Shown here: one piece after another, positions 16,965 through 25,565 of the stretch
How positions within the stretch are numbered: the stretch's first letter is position 1
Layout of the letters: every line of letters begins with the position of its first letter
Source of the DNA: JANQIV01 sp050117315
Lineage (GTDB): Bacteria; Bacteroidota; Ignavibacteria; Ignavibacteriales; Melioribacteraceae
Direction of reading: 5' to 3'
NCBI GenBank assembly: GCA_050117315.1
Contig: JASFMY010000018.1
Coordinates: 1-64,000, forward strand
Length of the DNA stretch: 64,000 nt
The notes under the pieces: model-generated
The model's input: only the letters and a program-made list of their open reading frames with translations
Told to the model about the DNA's origin: nothing
Databases searched by the model: none
Made by a program: the position numbers and the translations under genes

Positions 16965-17864
16965 ATGAAAAAGATTTTAATACTATTTATAATTTTTGGA
17001 CATGCTGTTTTATTTGCTCAAAGTGCTGGCAGTACCGGATTGTCTTTCCTTAAAATTGGTTTTGGTGCAAGAAATATCGCAATGGGTGATTTAGGCGTTG
17101 TTACTGCAAATGATGTTACTGCACTTAATTACAACCCGGCTTTAATATCGCGTTACAACGGAACACAGTTGTTTGTTACTCATAACGAGTTAATAAGCGA
17201 TACCCGTAGCGAACTGTTTGGTTCAGGTTTTGAATTGTTCGGCATCCCTTTGGCGCTCGGAATAAATACAACGACTGTTTCGGATATTGAAGTAAGAACA
17301 CGCCCGGGCGAAGCTCAGTCGACTTTTAATGCTAATTATTTTTATACAAGTTTGTCGACCGGTTTTGATTTAGCTGATTCGATTTCGGTGGGATTCACCG
17401 CAAAGTATTTATATGAGAATTTATTTTCAGATGAAGCCAACGGGTGGGGTTTTGATTTTGGATTGTTTTATTCAAACATAATAAAAAATGTCGACTTCGG
17501 TGCTTCGCTAAAAAACATCGGTTCAATGAACGAATTAAGAAACGAAGCTACGGAACTGCCGGTCGATTTAAGAGTTGGATTAGCTTATAATACTTTTGTA
17601 AGTGCAATAGATTCAAAAGTTATTTTGCTAAGCGGGGTGCAGAAGTATACTGCTACCGACGATACACATATTCATTTCGGTACGGAAATTCTTTACAAAA
17701 ACTACTTTGCTTTAAGAGGAGGATACTTTACCGGGTATGAATCAAAAAGTTTTACTGCAGGTATCGGGTTAATCTGGAACGACTTAAACTTTGATTACGC
17801 GTATACTCCTTTTGATTTTGATCTGGGGACTTCTCATACGATATCGATTTTATATAACTTATAA
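16965..17864 (+). CDS. PorV/PorQ-like outer-membrane protein
   Basis: Start set at ATG 16965, which gives a typical signal peptide MKKILILFIIFGHAVLFAQ; a TTG four codons upstream is also possible. The mature part opens with GLSFLKIGFGARNIAMGDLG and continues LNYNPAL, the PorV/UPF0164 signature, followed by a beta-barrel-like sequence of about 300 residues in all. It is a second, divergent copy of the preceding gene and lies in the same operon. Paired PorV paralogues near one cargo suggest a dedicated export set, although PorV proteins also act broadly. Confidence 0.82.
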   Translation: MKKILILFIIFGHAVLFAQSAGSTGLSFLKIGFGARNIAMGDLGVVTANDVTALNYNPALISRYNGTQLFVTHNELISDTRSELFGSGFELFGIPLALGINTTTVSDIEVRTRPGEAQSTFNANYFYTSLSTGFDLADSISVGFTAKYLYENLFSDEANGWGFDFGLFYSNIIKNVDFGASLKNIGSMNELRNEATELPVDLRVGLAYNTFVSAIDSKVILLSGVQKYTATDDTHIHFGTEILYKNYFALRGGYFTGYESKSFTAGIGLIWNDLNFDYAYTPFDFDLGTSHTISILYNL

Positions 17865-17872
17865 ATAAAGAT

Positions 17873-18844
17873 ATGATTGAATTTATTCCTTTCGCAGATT
17901 CCGGTTTAAGTAACGATGAATGGGACGAATTTGTAGACAACGCAAACGGCGGAACCATTTTTCATAAACGTAAATTTTTGAATTATCATCCCGAAGGAAG
18001 ATTTGTTGATAAATCAATTGTTGTAAAAAAGAAAAATAAACTTCACTCGTTATTGCCCGCAGTTGAAATAAATAGAGAAGGCAAAAAGATTTTGTCGTCA
18101 CACTCCGGAGCATCTTACGGCGGTTTTGTAACTAAGAAAGACCTGAATGTTAAAGACTCGTTTACACTTGTGAAATCGCTTGAAGAATATGCAAAAGGAA
18201 ATAATTTTGATGCTGTTCAGTTAACCTTCCCGCCGATCATTTACCAGGATAAATATAACAACTATATCGAATTTGCTTTATTTAGGAACGGTTATAAGTA
18301 TATAAAAAGGGAAATCTCAAGCGTTGTGCAGCTTGATGTAGAGAAAGAAAAAATTCTGTCAACCTTTAAAGCAGAATCGCGAACTGCAGTTAAAAAGTCT
18401 ATTGCGCAGGGAGTGGAAATAGCCGAGACTGAAAGGTTCAAAGAGTATTACGAAATCTTAAAGAAGAATCTTAAGTTAAGGCACAATGTTAATCCGACAC
18501 ATACACTTGATGAACTTTTATTGTTGAAGAAAATTTTCCCGGCAAAAGTAAGACTGTTCGGCGCTTTTTTAGACGACAAACTTATAGCCGGAGTCTGTAA
18601 CTTTTCCGCAAATAAAGAAGTTGTTTTAGCCTTCTACATAAGCCACGATGAAGACTACCAAAAGTACAGGCCGGTTAATTTATTGTTCTTCGAAATCATG
18701 AAAAGATATCACGAAGAAGGATACCGTTTTCTCGACTTCGGTATATTTACCGTAAACATGGACCCGAACTGGGGATTAGGTAAATTTAAAGAGAGTTTTG
18801 GTGCGCGGGGTATTTTTAGAGATACATTTTATAAAGAATTTTAA
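17873..18844 (+). CDS. FemAB/GNAT-like acyltransferase
   Basis: The 323-residue protein has the double-GNAT layout of FemAB-like enzymes. An N-terminal half contains SSHSGASYGGFVTKK, and a C-terminal half contains LFGAFLDDKLIAGVCNF, AFYISHDEDYQKYRPVNLLFFEIMK and FLDFGIFT. Relatives in exopolysaccharide clusters transfer aminoacyl or acyl groups to sugars or peptides. It leads a string of glycan genes with the next gene overlapping at the stop (TAATG). Substrate is unknown. Confidence 0.72.
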   Translation: MIEFIPFADSGLSNDEWDEFVDNANGGTIFHKRKFLNYHPEGRFVDKSIVVKKKNKLHSLLPAVEINREGKKILSSHSGASYGGFVTKKDLNVKDSFTLVKSLEEYAKGNNFDAVQLTFPPIIYQDKYNNYIEFALFRNGYKYIKREISSVVQLDVEKEKILSTFKAESRTAVKKSIAQGVEIAETERFKEYYEILKKNLKLRHNVNPTHTLDELLLLKKIFPAKVRLFGAFLDDKLIAGVCNFSANKEVVLAFYISHDEDYQKYRPVNLLFFEIMKRYHEEGYRFLDFGIFTVNMDPNWGLGKFKESFGARGIFRDTFYKEF

Positions 18845-19920
18845 TGTTGAAAATTCTTCATATTGCACCGGAAAATTATGCCGGTGTTCCTTACAGCTTT
18901 TATCAAATGCACAACCACTGCGGCGATTATTCGAGGGTAATCACACTTCACAAATGTCCGCTGGATTTTCCCGAAGATATTTGTTTAGATTTGCCTCTGC
19001 CTAATTTTAATCTTGCTAAAAGGTGGCGCAAAACTAAAGTCAATTTTAGAGAGAGTGAACAAATAACTGCCGCACCGTATTTCAAATCGCGCAACATTGT
19101 TGAAAAGATTTATTTCTCGTTAAACGACAGACTTAGAAAAAAAAGAATCGACAGTTTAATTAATGAATTGAATCTTGACGAGTTTGATATTATTCATTAT
19201 GACGGCGGTTTGGACTTTTACAGAAATGCATCGCAGGCGGTAAAATGGAAAAATATGGGCAAAAAAATCGTAACCTGCTTCTTTGGAAGCGACTTGCGTA
19301 TAAGAGGCCTGATAAAAGAGATAGATGAAATTTCCGATTTAAACATTACTTCGGAATTCGACCATCTCGTGCTTAAGAAAGATTTGCATTATTTATTTTA
19401 CCCGTATGATATTTCCGAATTACCAGGAAGAACTCAAAACGATTCCGATAAAGTTAGAATTGTGCATTCACCCACTAACAGAAAATATAAGGGCACGGAT
19501 TTAATAATTTCCGTAATTGATAAAATTAAAAAAGAAAGAAAAATTGACTTTGTTTTGATTGAGAAAAAACCGCGCGAATTTGTATTAAACGAAAAATCAA
19601 AGTCCGATATTTGTATTGACCAGGTCGGAGGAACAATGGGGGGAACGGGTTACGGCAAAGCCGGCATTGAGTCTCTCGGAATGGGAATTCCGACAATTAC
19701 AAACATGACAAAAGAATACAGTGAATGGTTTCCTGAAAATCCGTTTGTTGTTTGTAATAATGAAAAAGAGTTGTATCATAGTTTGATTGAATTGATTGAT
19801 AATAAAGGGCTGAGAGAAGAAGCCGGCACTAAGGGCAGGGAGTGGGTAATAAAATATCACGGCTTCGGAAACGTAAACAAAAAATTATATCAACTTTACA
19901 AAGAGCATAATATTATTTAA
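18844..19920 (+). CDS. Glycosyltransferase, GT4-like
   Basis: A 358-residue protein with a two-lobed GT-B plan. The C-terminal lobe has RIVHSPTNRKYKGTDLII (donor-site opening), FVLIEKKPREF and KSDICIDQVGGTMGGTGYGKAGIESLGMGIPTI, which stands for the usual E..A.G.P motif. The N-terminal lobe has HIAPENYAGVPYSFYQMHNH and YDGGLDFYRNA. It likely adds a sugar in assembly of a surface glycan. It overlaps both neighbours by one base (TAATG), so the three genes are tightly coupled. Confidence 0.75.
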   Translation: MLKILHIAPENYAGVPYSFYQMHNHCGDYSRVITLHKCPLDFPEDICLDLPLPNFNLAKRWRKTKVNFRESEQITAAPYFKSRNIVEKIYFSLNDRLRKKRIDSLINELNLDEFDIIHYDGGLDFYRNASQAVKWKNMGKKIVTCFFGSDLRIRGLIKEIDEISDLNITSEFDHLVLKKDLHYLFYPYDISELPGRTQNDSDKVRIVHSPTNRKYKGTDLIISVIDKIKKERKIDFVLIEKKPREFVLNEKSKSDICIDQVGGTMGGTGYGKAGIESLGMGIPTITNMTKEYSEWFPENPFVVCNNEKELYHSLIELIDNKGLREEAGTKGREWVIKYHGFGNVNKKLYQLYKEHNII

Positions 19921-21353
19921 TGTCTTCTAACCGGAGTGTAATAAAATCCACAGTTTGGTATATGGCAGGGAATTTTATTCTTCGTGCCGTTCACTTTCTA
20001 TTACTTCCTCTTTACTCACAGGTAATATCAACGGAAGAATTCGGCAGCTATGCTTTGATAACTGCGTTTTATACTGTTGCGGTAATTGTTTACCAGGGCG
20101 GCTTGCAGCAAGGTTTAAGCAAATACTACCTGGAAACTGACGACGGAAAACATAAAAAGGAAATTTTCTCATCTATTTTGAATACCACACTGATTGTTTC
20201 TGTTGTTTTATCTGTTATAGGCATCCTCTTTGCCGGGAATATTTCACAGTTGATGTTAAGTACGGTGAAATATGATAATATAATTGTTATTGTTTTTGTC
20301 TCATTATTTGCCGAAAACTTTTCTTATTATTTACTTTATTTGCTGAAGACGAAAGAACAAGCTAAACAAGTTGTTATAGTTACTTCTATTGCTTCATTAA
20401 TAAATTTTTTACTAAATGTTGTTCTTGTTTATGGTTACGAATTTGGAATATCCGGGATATTTATAGCGCAGTTAGTTTCAAATTTGATACTTGTTATTTT
20501 GCTGCTGCCTTTAATCAAAAAGGATTATCAGTTTTACTTAGATAAAATATTGATAAAAAAAATCTTCCTTTTTTCTTTCCCGATATTTATCAGCGGTATC
20601 TTTTCAATTTTTGTTGAAGTAGCCGACAGATATTTGATAAATATTTTTCTTACCAAAGATGATGTGGGTATTTATACTTTCTCTTATAAAATAGCAATCG
20701 CAATGAACCTTTTTATGATGGCATTTAGAACAGCATGGATCCCGAGGGCGTTAAATCTGTTTAGAGAAGGAAACTATGCCAAAGAGTACGGTCGGATTTT
20801 CTCAAGACTTGCGGCAATCATCATTTTTGTGTTCTTAATGATTGTGTTATTAATAAACGATATTTTTAATTTTCAAATCGGTGATGAATTTATAATCAAA
20901 CAATCTTATGCGGCGGGAATGTCAATAATACCCTTTGTTTTATTAGGGTATGGGCTTTACGGTATTGCCGGCTTTTATTCTATTTATCCTTATGTTAAAA
21001 ATAAAAGCTACCATTTCTTTGTGTCGGACTTTATAGGATTCATTTTTAATATTTTGTTGAATATAATTCTAATACCCATCTATGGCATAGTAGGCGCTGC
21101 AATTGCTACAATGGTAAGCTTTTTATCAATTTCTGTTTATCTGTATTTTATTTCAAGAAAAAGCGTTCAAACTAGTTATGAATACAAATCGTTGGCAGCG
21201 TTAGTCTTAAGCGGGATTATTTTAACAACTGCCGGTATTTTAATAAATATAATTTGGCTCGATGTTATTTTAATAACGGTTTTTATTTTACTGGTTATGA
21301 AGATTTTAAAAATCGATGTATTTGAATTTATGCGTCTCTTAAAACAGTATTAA
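19920..21353 (+). CDS. Wzx-like oligosaccharide flippase (MATE/MVF superfamily)
   Basis: A 477-residue protein with about twelve to fourteen membrane helices, opening SSNRSVIKSTVWYMAGNFILRAVHFLLLPLYSQVIS and then TEEFGSYALITAFYTV, the usual start of polysaccharide exporters (Polysacc_synt). A middle EVADRYLINIFLTKDDVGIYTFSYKIA motif is also typical. Such proteins flip undecaprenyl-linked repeat units across the inner membrane. Its 3' end overlaps the convergent glycosyltransferase at 21328 by 26 bases. Confidence 0.85.
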   Translation: MSSNRSVIKSTVWYMAGNFILRAVHFLLLPLYSQVISTEEFGSYALITAFYTVAVIVYQGGLQQGLSKYYLETDDGKHKKEIFSSILNTTLIVSVVLSVIGILFAGNISQLMLSTVKYDNIIVIVFVSLFAENFSYYLLYLLKTKEQAKQVVIVTSIASLINFLLNVVLVYGYEFGISGIFIAQLVSNLILVILLLPLIKKDYQFYLDKILIKKIFLFSFPIFISGIFSIFVEVADRYLINIFLTKDDVGIYTFSYKIAIAMNLFMMAFRTAWIPRALNLFREGNYAKEYGRIFSRLAAIIIFVFLMIVLLINDIFNFQIGDEFIIKQSYAAGMSIIPFVLLGYGLYGIAGFYSIYPYVKNKSYHFFVSDFIGFIFNILLNIILIPIYGIVGAAIATMVSFLSISVYLYFISRKSVQTSYEYKSLAALVLSGIILTTAGILINIIWLDVILITVFILLVMKILKIDVFEFMRLLKQY

Positions 21354-22467
21354 TAAAATCAAGCAACTTGTTTTCAACTACTTCCCAGTTGTATTTCGTT
21401 TCGGCAAGTTGTCTGCCGCATTCGGAATGAGTTCTTAATAATTTTTTATCAGTTAAATAATTTTCGATCTTATTTGCAATTTCTTCTTTATTAAATGGAT
21501 CAACGAAATACCCGAATTCATTGCTCTGAAACTCGTCTAATATTGCATCGATATCTGAATAAATAACAGGCTTTCCGCATGCCATGTATTCAAAAAGTTT
21601 TATGGGCAGAGAATTGTTAAAGAAAAATTTTTTGTTCCGTAAATCAAAACAAATATCAACATCCGAAAGGGCAGAAGAAATATTTTCGTAATCAAGCCAT
21701 TCAATAATCTTTATTTGAATATTCTTCAAACCGGCAATTACTTTTTTGAAATTATTTTGAGTAACATGAGAATCGAATCTACCGATAAGTTTTACATTGA
21801 AATTTATCTCCTGGTGTCTGGTAGCAAGCAATTTTATAACTTCTGCAAATCTTAAAATTCCACGCTCTTCATTTAGATGTCCCGTAAAACAAAATGTAAT
21901 TTTTTCACCTTTAAAAGGCGGCGGTGAATAGTTAAATAAAGATAACGGCGGATAGTAAGGGATAATTGTTTTAGGTTTTGATTGGGCAAAAAAATCAATC
22001 CTTTTTAATTTCCTTTTTTCACCAACTATTACAGCATCTGTTTTTTTTATTAAATAAAATGAAGATAAGTAAAGGAGAATGTATTTTATGATCTTTTTTA
22101 TGCCGGTTAAATTACGCGTCATGTTTTCCGGGTACCATTCTGTTACATCGTAAATAATTTTACATCCGGGATTATTCTTTTTGAATTTTAAAGCCGGTAT
22201 TATCGGCAGAATTTCTGCGCATAAAATTAAACCGGGTTTTATTTCATTAACATGCTTGAAAAACAAATTTATTTTTTCTTTTCTCGGTAAATTATTGCCT
22301 GTAAAGCCAGTGAGTTTTGTGTTATTTTTAGTTTCGTTTATTTTATAAAGTGATGAGACAATGTGTACTTCAAAATTATTGTTTGAAAGGCTTCTCCCGA
22401 TTTTATAAAACAGCCTTTCGTCCGTGCAGTAATGACCTGAAGTAAGTATAACAATTTTATTCATCAT
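21328..22467 (-). CDS. Glycosyltransferase family 4
   Basis: A 379-residue GT-B enzyme. The C-terminal lobe shows ITFCFTGHLNEERGILRFAEVI, VKLIGRF, IIEWLDYENISSALSDVDICFD and LPIKLFEYMACGKPVIYSD, the E-(x7)-E-type sugar-nucleotide motif of GT4. The N-terminal lobe has GHYCTDERLFYKIGRSL. Although it lies on the minus strand, its place inside the glycan cluster suggests a role in the same polymer. It is divergent from the GT9 gene, only 11 bases apart, so the two promoters must lie within or overlap the coding ends. Confidence 0.85.
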   Translation of the reverse strand: MMNKIVILTSGHYCTDERLFYKIGRSLSNNNFEVHIVSSLYKINETKNNTKLTGFTGNNLPRKEKINLFFKHVNEIKPGLILCAEILPIIPALKFKKNNPGCKIIYDVTEWYPENMTRNLTGIKKIIKYILLYLSSFYLIKKTDAVIVGEKRKLKRIDFFAQSKPKTIIPYYPPLSLFNYSPPPFKGEKITFCFTGHLNEERGILRFAEVIKLLATRHQEINFNVKLIGRFDSHVTQNNFKKVIAGLKNIQIKIIEWLDYENISSALSDVDICFDLRNKKFFFNNSLPIKLFEYMACGKPVIYSDIDAILDEFQSNEFGYFVDPFNKEEIANKIENYLTDKKLLRTHSECGRQLAETKYNWEVVENKLLDFINTVLRDA

Positions 22468-22478
22468 GATTAATTTTT

Positions 22479-23492
22479 ATGAAGCAAAAAAGAATTTTAA
22501 TAATGCGTCCCGATAGGATAGGTGATGTTGTTTTATCCACACCAATTCCAAGAGAAATAAAAAAAACATTTCCCGGTTCATTTGTTGCAATCTATTTACG
22601 ATCGTATACAAAAGATATTTATTTAAATAATCCTTTTGTTGACAAGATTATTATAAACGATTATCAAGGTAATAAAATCTCAGATTTTTTTGAAAAAGTA
22701 AAAGAGCTTAGAAAATATAAATTTACCCATGCTTTAATGCTTTTGCCTACAGAGTATAATAACTGGCTTATATTTTTTGCGGGAATAAAAAACAGGATTG
22801 GTGTTGGTCATAAGTTTTATCAGTTTATTACAGGCGCTAAAAGCGTGAACCGGAACAAATATATTCCTTTAAGGCATGAAGCAGATTACTGTATGGATTT
22901 GGCAAGAAAAATAGGGGTAAAAACCGATAACCTTGATACCGAAATCTTTCTAACGGAAGAAGAAATAAAAAAAGCTGATGAAATAAAAAAACAATTGCTG
23001 GGTGATAAGAAAATTCTTGTAGGTATCCATTTTTCAAGCGGTAACTCGGCGCCGAATTGGAAAGAGAAAAAGTATATTGAGTTAATTAAGTTGTTGAACG
23101 GGTACAGCGAAATACAAACAGTAGTTACAGATAATAAAATTTCCGGTTTAATCAAAGAAATGGAAATTGCTTGTCCAAATGAAAATAAAACCCTGCGTGA
23201 GTCAATAATAAATATATCGGCATTGGATTACTTAATTTCCGCAAGTACAGGCCCGATGCATATTGCTGCTGCATTAGAAGTAAAAACCGTGTCGTTATTC
23301 TGTCCTTTAACTGCATGTTCACCAAAGCTGTGGGGCCCTATGGGAAATAAAAACGAAATTATATTGCCTGCAGAGAATTACTGTCAGAGCAAATGCCCCG
23401 GTGATCCGAAAAGATGTCGCTTTGAAGGTGAGGGAGGAATTGAGACAAAACAAGTTGCAGAAAAATTAATTCAATTCATCGAATCAGAATAG
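22479..23492 (+). CDS. Glycosyltransferase family 9 (heptosyltransferase-like)
   Basis: A 337-residue GT9 protein. It opens with RILIMRPDRIGDVVLSTPIPREIKK, the usual RxxxxGDVlLtTP family mark, and has VGIHFSSGN, and DYLISASTGPMHIAAALEVKTVSLFCP, the donor-binding motif near residue 260. A C-terminal cluster of cysteines (YCQSKCPGDPKRCRF) is seen in several family members. These enzymes add heptose or related sugars to the lipopolysaccharide core. It is the last gene of the glycan cluster and is followed by the SRP RNA gene. Confidence 0.88.
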   Translation: MKQKRILIMRPDRIGDVVLSTPIPREIKKTFPGSFVAIYLRSYTKDIYLNNPFVDKIIINDYQGNKISDFFEKVKELRKYKFTHALMLLPTEYNNWLIFFAGIKNRIGVGHKFYQFITGAKSVNRNKYIPLRHEADYCMDLARKIGVKTDNLDTEIFLTEEEIKKADEIKKQLLGDKKILVGIHFSSGNSAPNWKEKKYIELIKLLNGYSEIQTVVTDNKISGLIKEMEIACPNENKTLRESIINISALDYLISASTGPMHIAAALEVKTVSLFCPLTACSPKLWGPMGNKNEIILPAENYCQSKCPGDPKRCRFEGEGGIETKQVAEKLIQFIESE

Positions 23493-23517
23493 TATTTCCT
23501 CTTTGCCTTTAAAGTAT

Positions 23518-23525
23518 TATATTTG
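23518..23525 (+). promoter_or_regulatory. -7 box of the SRP RNA promoter (TATATTTG)
   Basis: A perfect match to the TAnnTTTG -7 box of Bacteroidota-type promoters lies about 12 bases before the first paired base of the SRP RNA. No clean TTTG at -33 is seen; the nearest is only 12 bases upstream. Confidence 0.55.
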
Positions 23526-23536
23526 CATCTCTTTTT

Positions 23537-23629
23537 GCCAAGCACTAACTAACAGGTTGGTACCCAACCCCGTCAGGTCCGGAAGGAAGCAGCGGTAAGT
23601 ATTTAATTTGTGTAGTTAGCTCGCTTGGC
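23537..23629 (+). ncRNA. ffs: SRP RNA, bacterial small type (4.5S-like)
   Basis: The invariant domain IV core is present: GTCAGGTCCGGAAGGAAGC followed by AGCGGTAA, holding the GGAA tetraloop and the asymmetric loop bound by Ffh. The ends pair (GCCAAGC at 23537-23543 with GCTTGGC at 23623-23629), and ACTAACTAACAGG can pair with the TGTAGTTAG side, giving the long hairpin. At about 93 nt it is the short type lacking the Alu domain. It guides Ffh to translating ribosomes for membrane targeting. A T-rich run follows directly at 23630 and probably ends transcription. Confidence 0.95.
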
Positions 23630-23699
23630 TTTTTTATTTCTTTTAATTTTTGTAAATCATTATTAAATTTGAAAACAATCAACTAACAGCTATCATTTC

Positions 23700-25565
23700 T
23701 TGATTAAAAAAATAAATTTAATATTTCTTGTTTTTTGTTTTACATCTCTGGTTTCTTCCCAGGAGATAAGTTTTCCTAAATTTGTTTTAAGCAATGTTGA
23801 ATTTCAAATCTCACCTTTAAGTGGAAATGATTCAACTATTTACAATGTTGAGTTTTTTGATACCGGTAATTCATTAAGTTATGAGATCAATGGCGGAGCA
23901 GAAAGCAAAATAAAAATTCCCAACTCGGGATTATATCAAATAAAAGTTAATGGCGAGGTAACCGGTTCAAGGTTAAGAGTAATACCCGGGTGGCTGAGCA
24001 TTCTCCCGCCTCTTCTGGCAATATTTTTGGCGCTGTTGATTAGACAGGTATTGGTTTCCCTTTTTGCCGGAATTTATCTCGGCGCAATTTTCATTTATGA
24101 TTATAACCCCCTTTCTGCTATTCTCAGGCTCTCGGATACAATAATGATTGAAACTCTCATCGATAAAGACCACATGTTTATTATTGTTTTTACATTGCTG
24201 TTTGGCGGGGTAATAGGTGTAATAGCAAGAAACGGCGGTACGGTTGGGCTTTCAAACTTAGTAACAAGATTTGCTAAAACGGCACGCACAGGGTTAATCT
24301 CAAGCTGGCTGATGGGGTTAATAATTTTTTTTGATGATTATGCCAATACTTTAATAATCGGCAACATGATGCGCCCTATTACGGATAAATTAAAAATCTC
24401 AAGAGAGAAACTGGCTTACATTGTTGATTCAACTGCAGCGCCAATGGCGAGTGTTTTTATCATAAGTTCGTGGATTGGTTTTGAGATAGGTTTAATTGAT
24501 GCGGGATTAAAAGCAATCGGTTCAGAAAAGAATGCATATGAACTTTTGCTTCAAACTATTCCTTATAGATTTTATCCCCTTGCTGCGTTGTTTTTTGTAT
24601 TCTTGACTTCTTACTTAAGAAGGGATTTCGGAGCAATGTTTAAAGCAGAGTATAGGGCACGGACAACAGGAGAACTTTTTGAAAATACCGCAAGTGCCGG
24701 CGAAACGGGTGAAAACCAAATTGAGTATAGAACGGAAAATGCGAAATGGATTAATGGGGCTCTGCCCATTGGAATAATACTACTTGGTACAATAGTAGGG
24801 CTTATCCTTTCAGGAATCGGAGCATTACAGGAACAGAACATAACCGACTATTCGATTAGGAACATTATTAATAATTCAGATTCTTTTTCATCGCTTTTGT
24901 GGGCAAGTTTCGGTGCATGTCTAGTGGCTATTATTATGTCTGTATCACAAAAGTTACTAAAGTTAAGCGAGTCTGTAGGAGCATGGACAAGAGGCGTACA
25001 GTCAATGTTGTTTGCATGCATAATTTTAGTTTTTGCATGGGCTATAAGCAAAGTGACGGTTGATCTTCACACAGCAGATTATTTAATATCAATATTAAGC
25101 GGCGTGATTAACCCGAGATTATTCCCGTTGATTGTATTTATTATCTGTGCTTTGATAAGTTTTTCTACAGGAACAAGCTGGGGCACTATGGGAATTATTA
25201 TGCCGTTGGTTATTCCTCTGTCTTATAAGCTATGTCATTCAACAGGATTTAATCATGAAGATACGACACTTATAATTTACGGTACAATCAGCAGCGTGCT
25301 TGCGGGCTCAGTTTTCGGCGATCATTGTTCGCCAATTGCGGATACAACCATTCTAAGTTCAATGGCGTCGAGGTGCAATCATATAGATCATGTGAAAACT
25401 CAACTGCCTTATGCCGTTCTTGTGGGGATGGTCTGCATGCTGCTTGGCGATCTGCCGACAGCATACGGAATGAGCCCTTATATATCACTTATATTAATCT
25501 TTGGAATATTAACAGGTCTTCTATTGTTGTTTGGGAAAAAACTTCCGGTTGTAAGGGTTGATTAA
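23700..25565 (+). CDS. NhaC-family Na+/H+ antiporter with N-terminal extracytoplasmic domain
   Basis: A 621-residue protein. Residues 1-20 form a signal sequence ending VSSQ and about 80 beta-rich residues follow before the first transporter helix (WLSILPPLLAIFLALLIRQV). The transporter core has FGGVIGVIARNGGT, FFDDYANTLIIGNMMRPITD, STAAPMASVFIISSWIGFE, ISFSTGTSWGTMGIIMPLVIPL and GSVFGDHCSPIADTTILSS, all marks of the NhaC group. It exchanges sodium for protons at the inner membrane. The start is TTG. Its stop overlaps the convergent uvrC stop by four bases. The short N-terminal domain is of unknown use. Confidence 0.88.
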   Translation: MIKKINLIFLVFCFTSLVSSQEISFPKFVLSNVEFQISPLSGNDSTIYNVEFFDTGNSLSYEINGGAESKIKIPNSGLYQIKVNGEVTGSRLRVIPGWLSILPPLLAIFLALLIRQVLVSLFAGIYLGAIFIYDYNPLSAILRLSDTIMIETLIDKDHMFIIVFTLLFGGVIGVIARNGGTVGLSNLVTRFAKTARTGLISSWLMGLIIFFDDYANTLIIGNMMRPITDKLKISREKLAYIVDSTAAPMASVFIISSWIGFEIGLIDAGLKAIGSEKNAYELLLQTIPYRFYPLAALFFVFLTSYLRRDFGAMFKAEYRARTTGELFENTASAGETGENQIEYRTENAKWINGALPIGIILLGTIVGLILSGIGALQEQNITDYSIRNIINNSDSFSSLLWASFGACLVAIIMSVSQKLLKLSESVGAWTRGVQSMLFACIILVFAWAISKVTVDLHTADYLISILSGVINPRLFPLIVFIICALISFSTGTSWGTMGIIMPLVIPLSYKLCHSTGFNHEDTTLIIYGTISSVLAGSVFGDHCSPIADTTILSSMASRCNHIDHVKTQLPYAVLVGMVCMLLGDLPTAYGMSPYISLILIFGILTGLLLLFGKKLPVVRVD

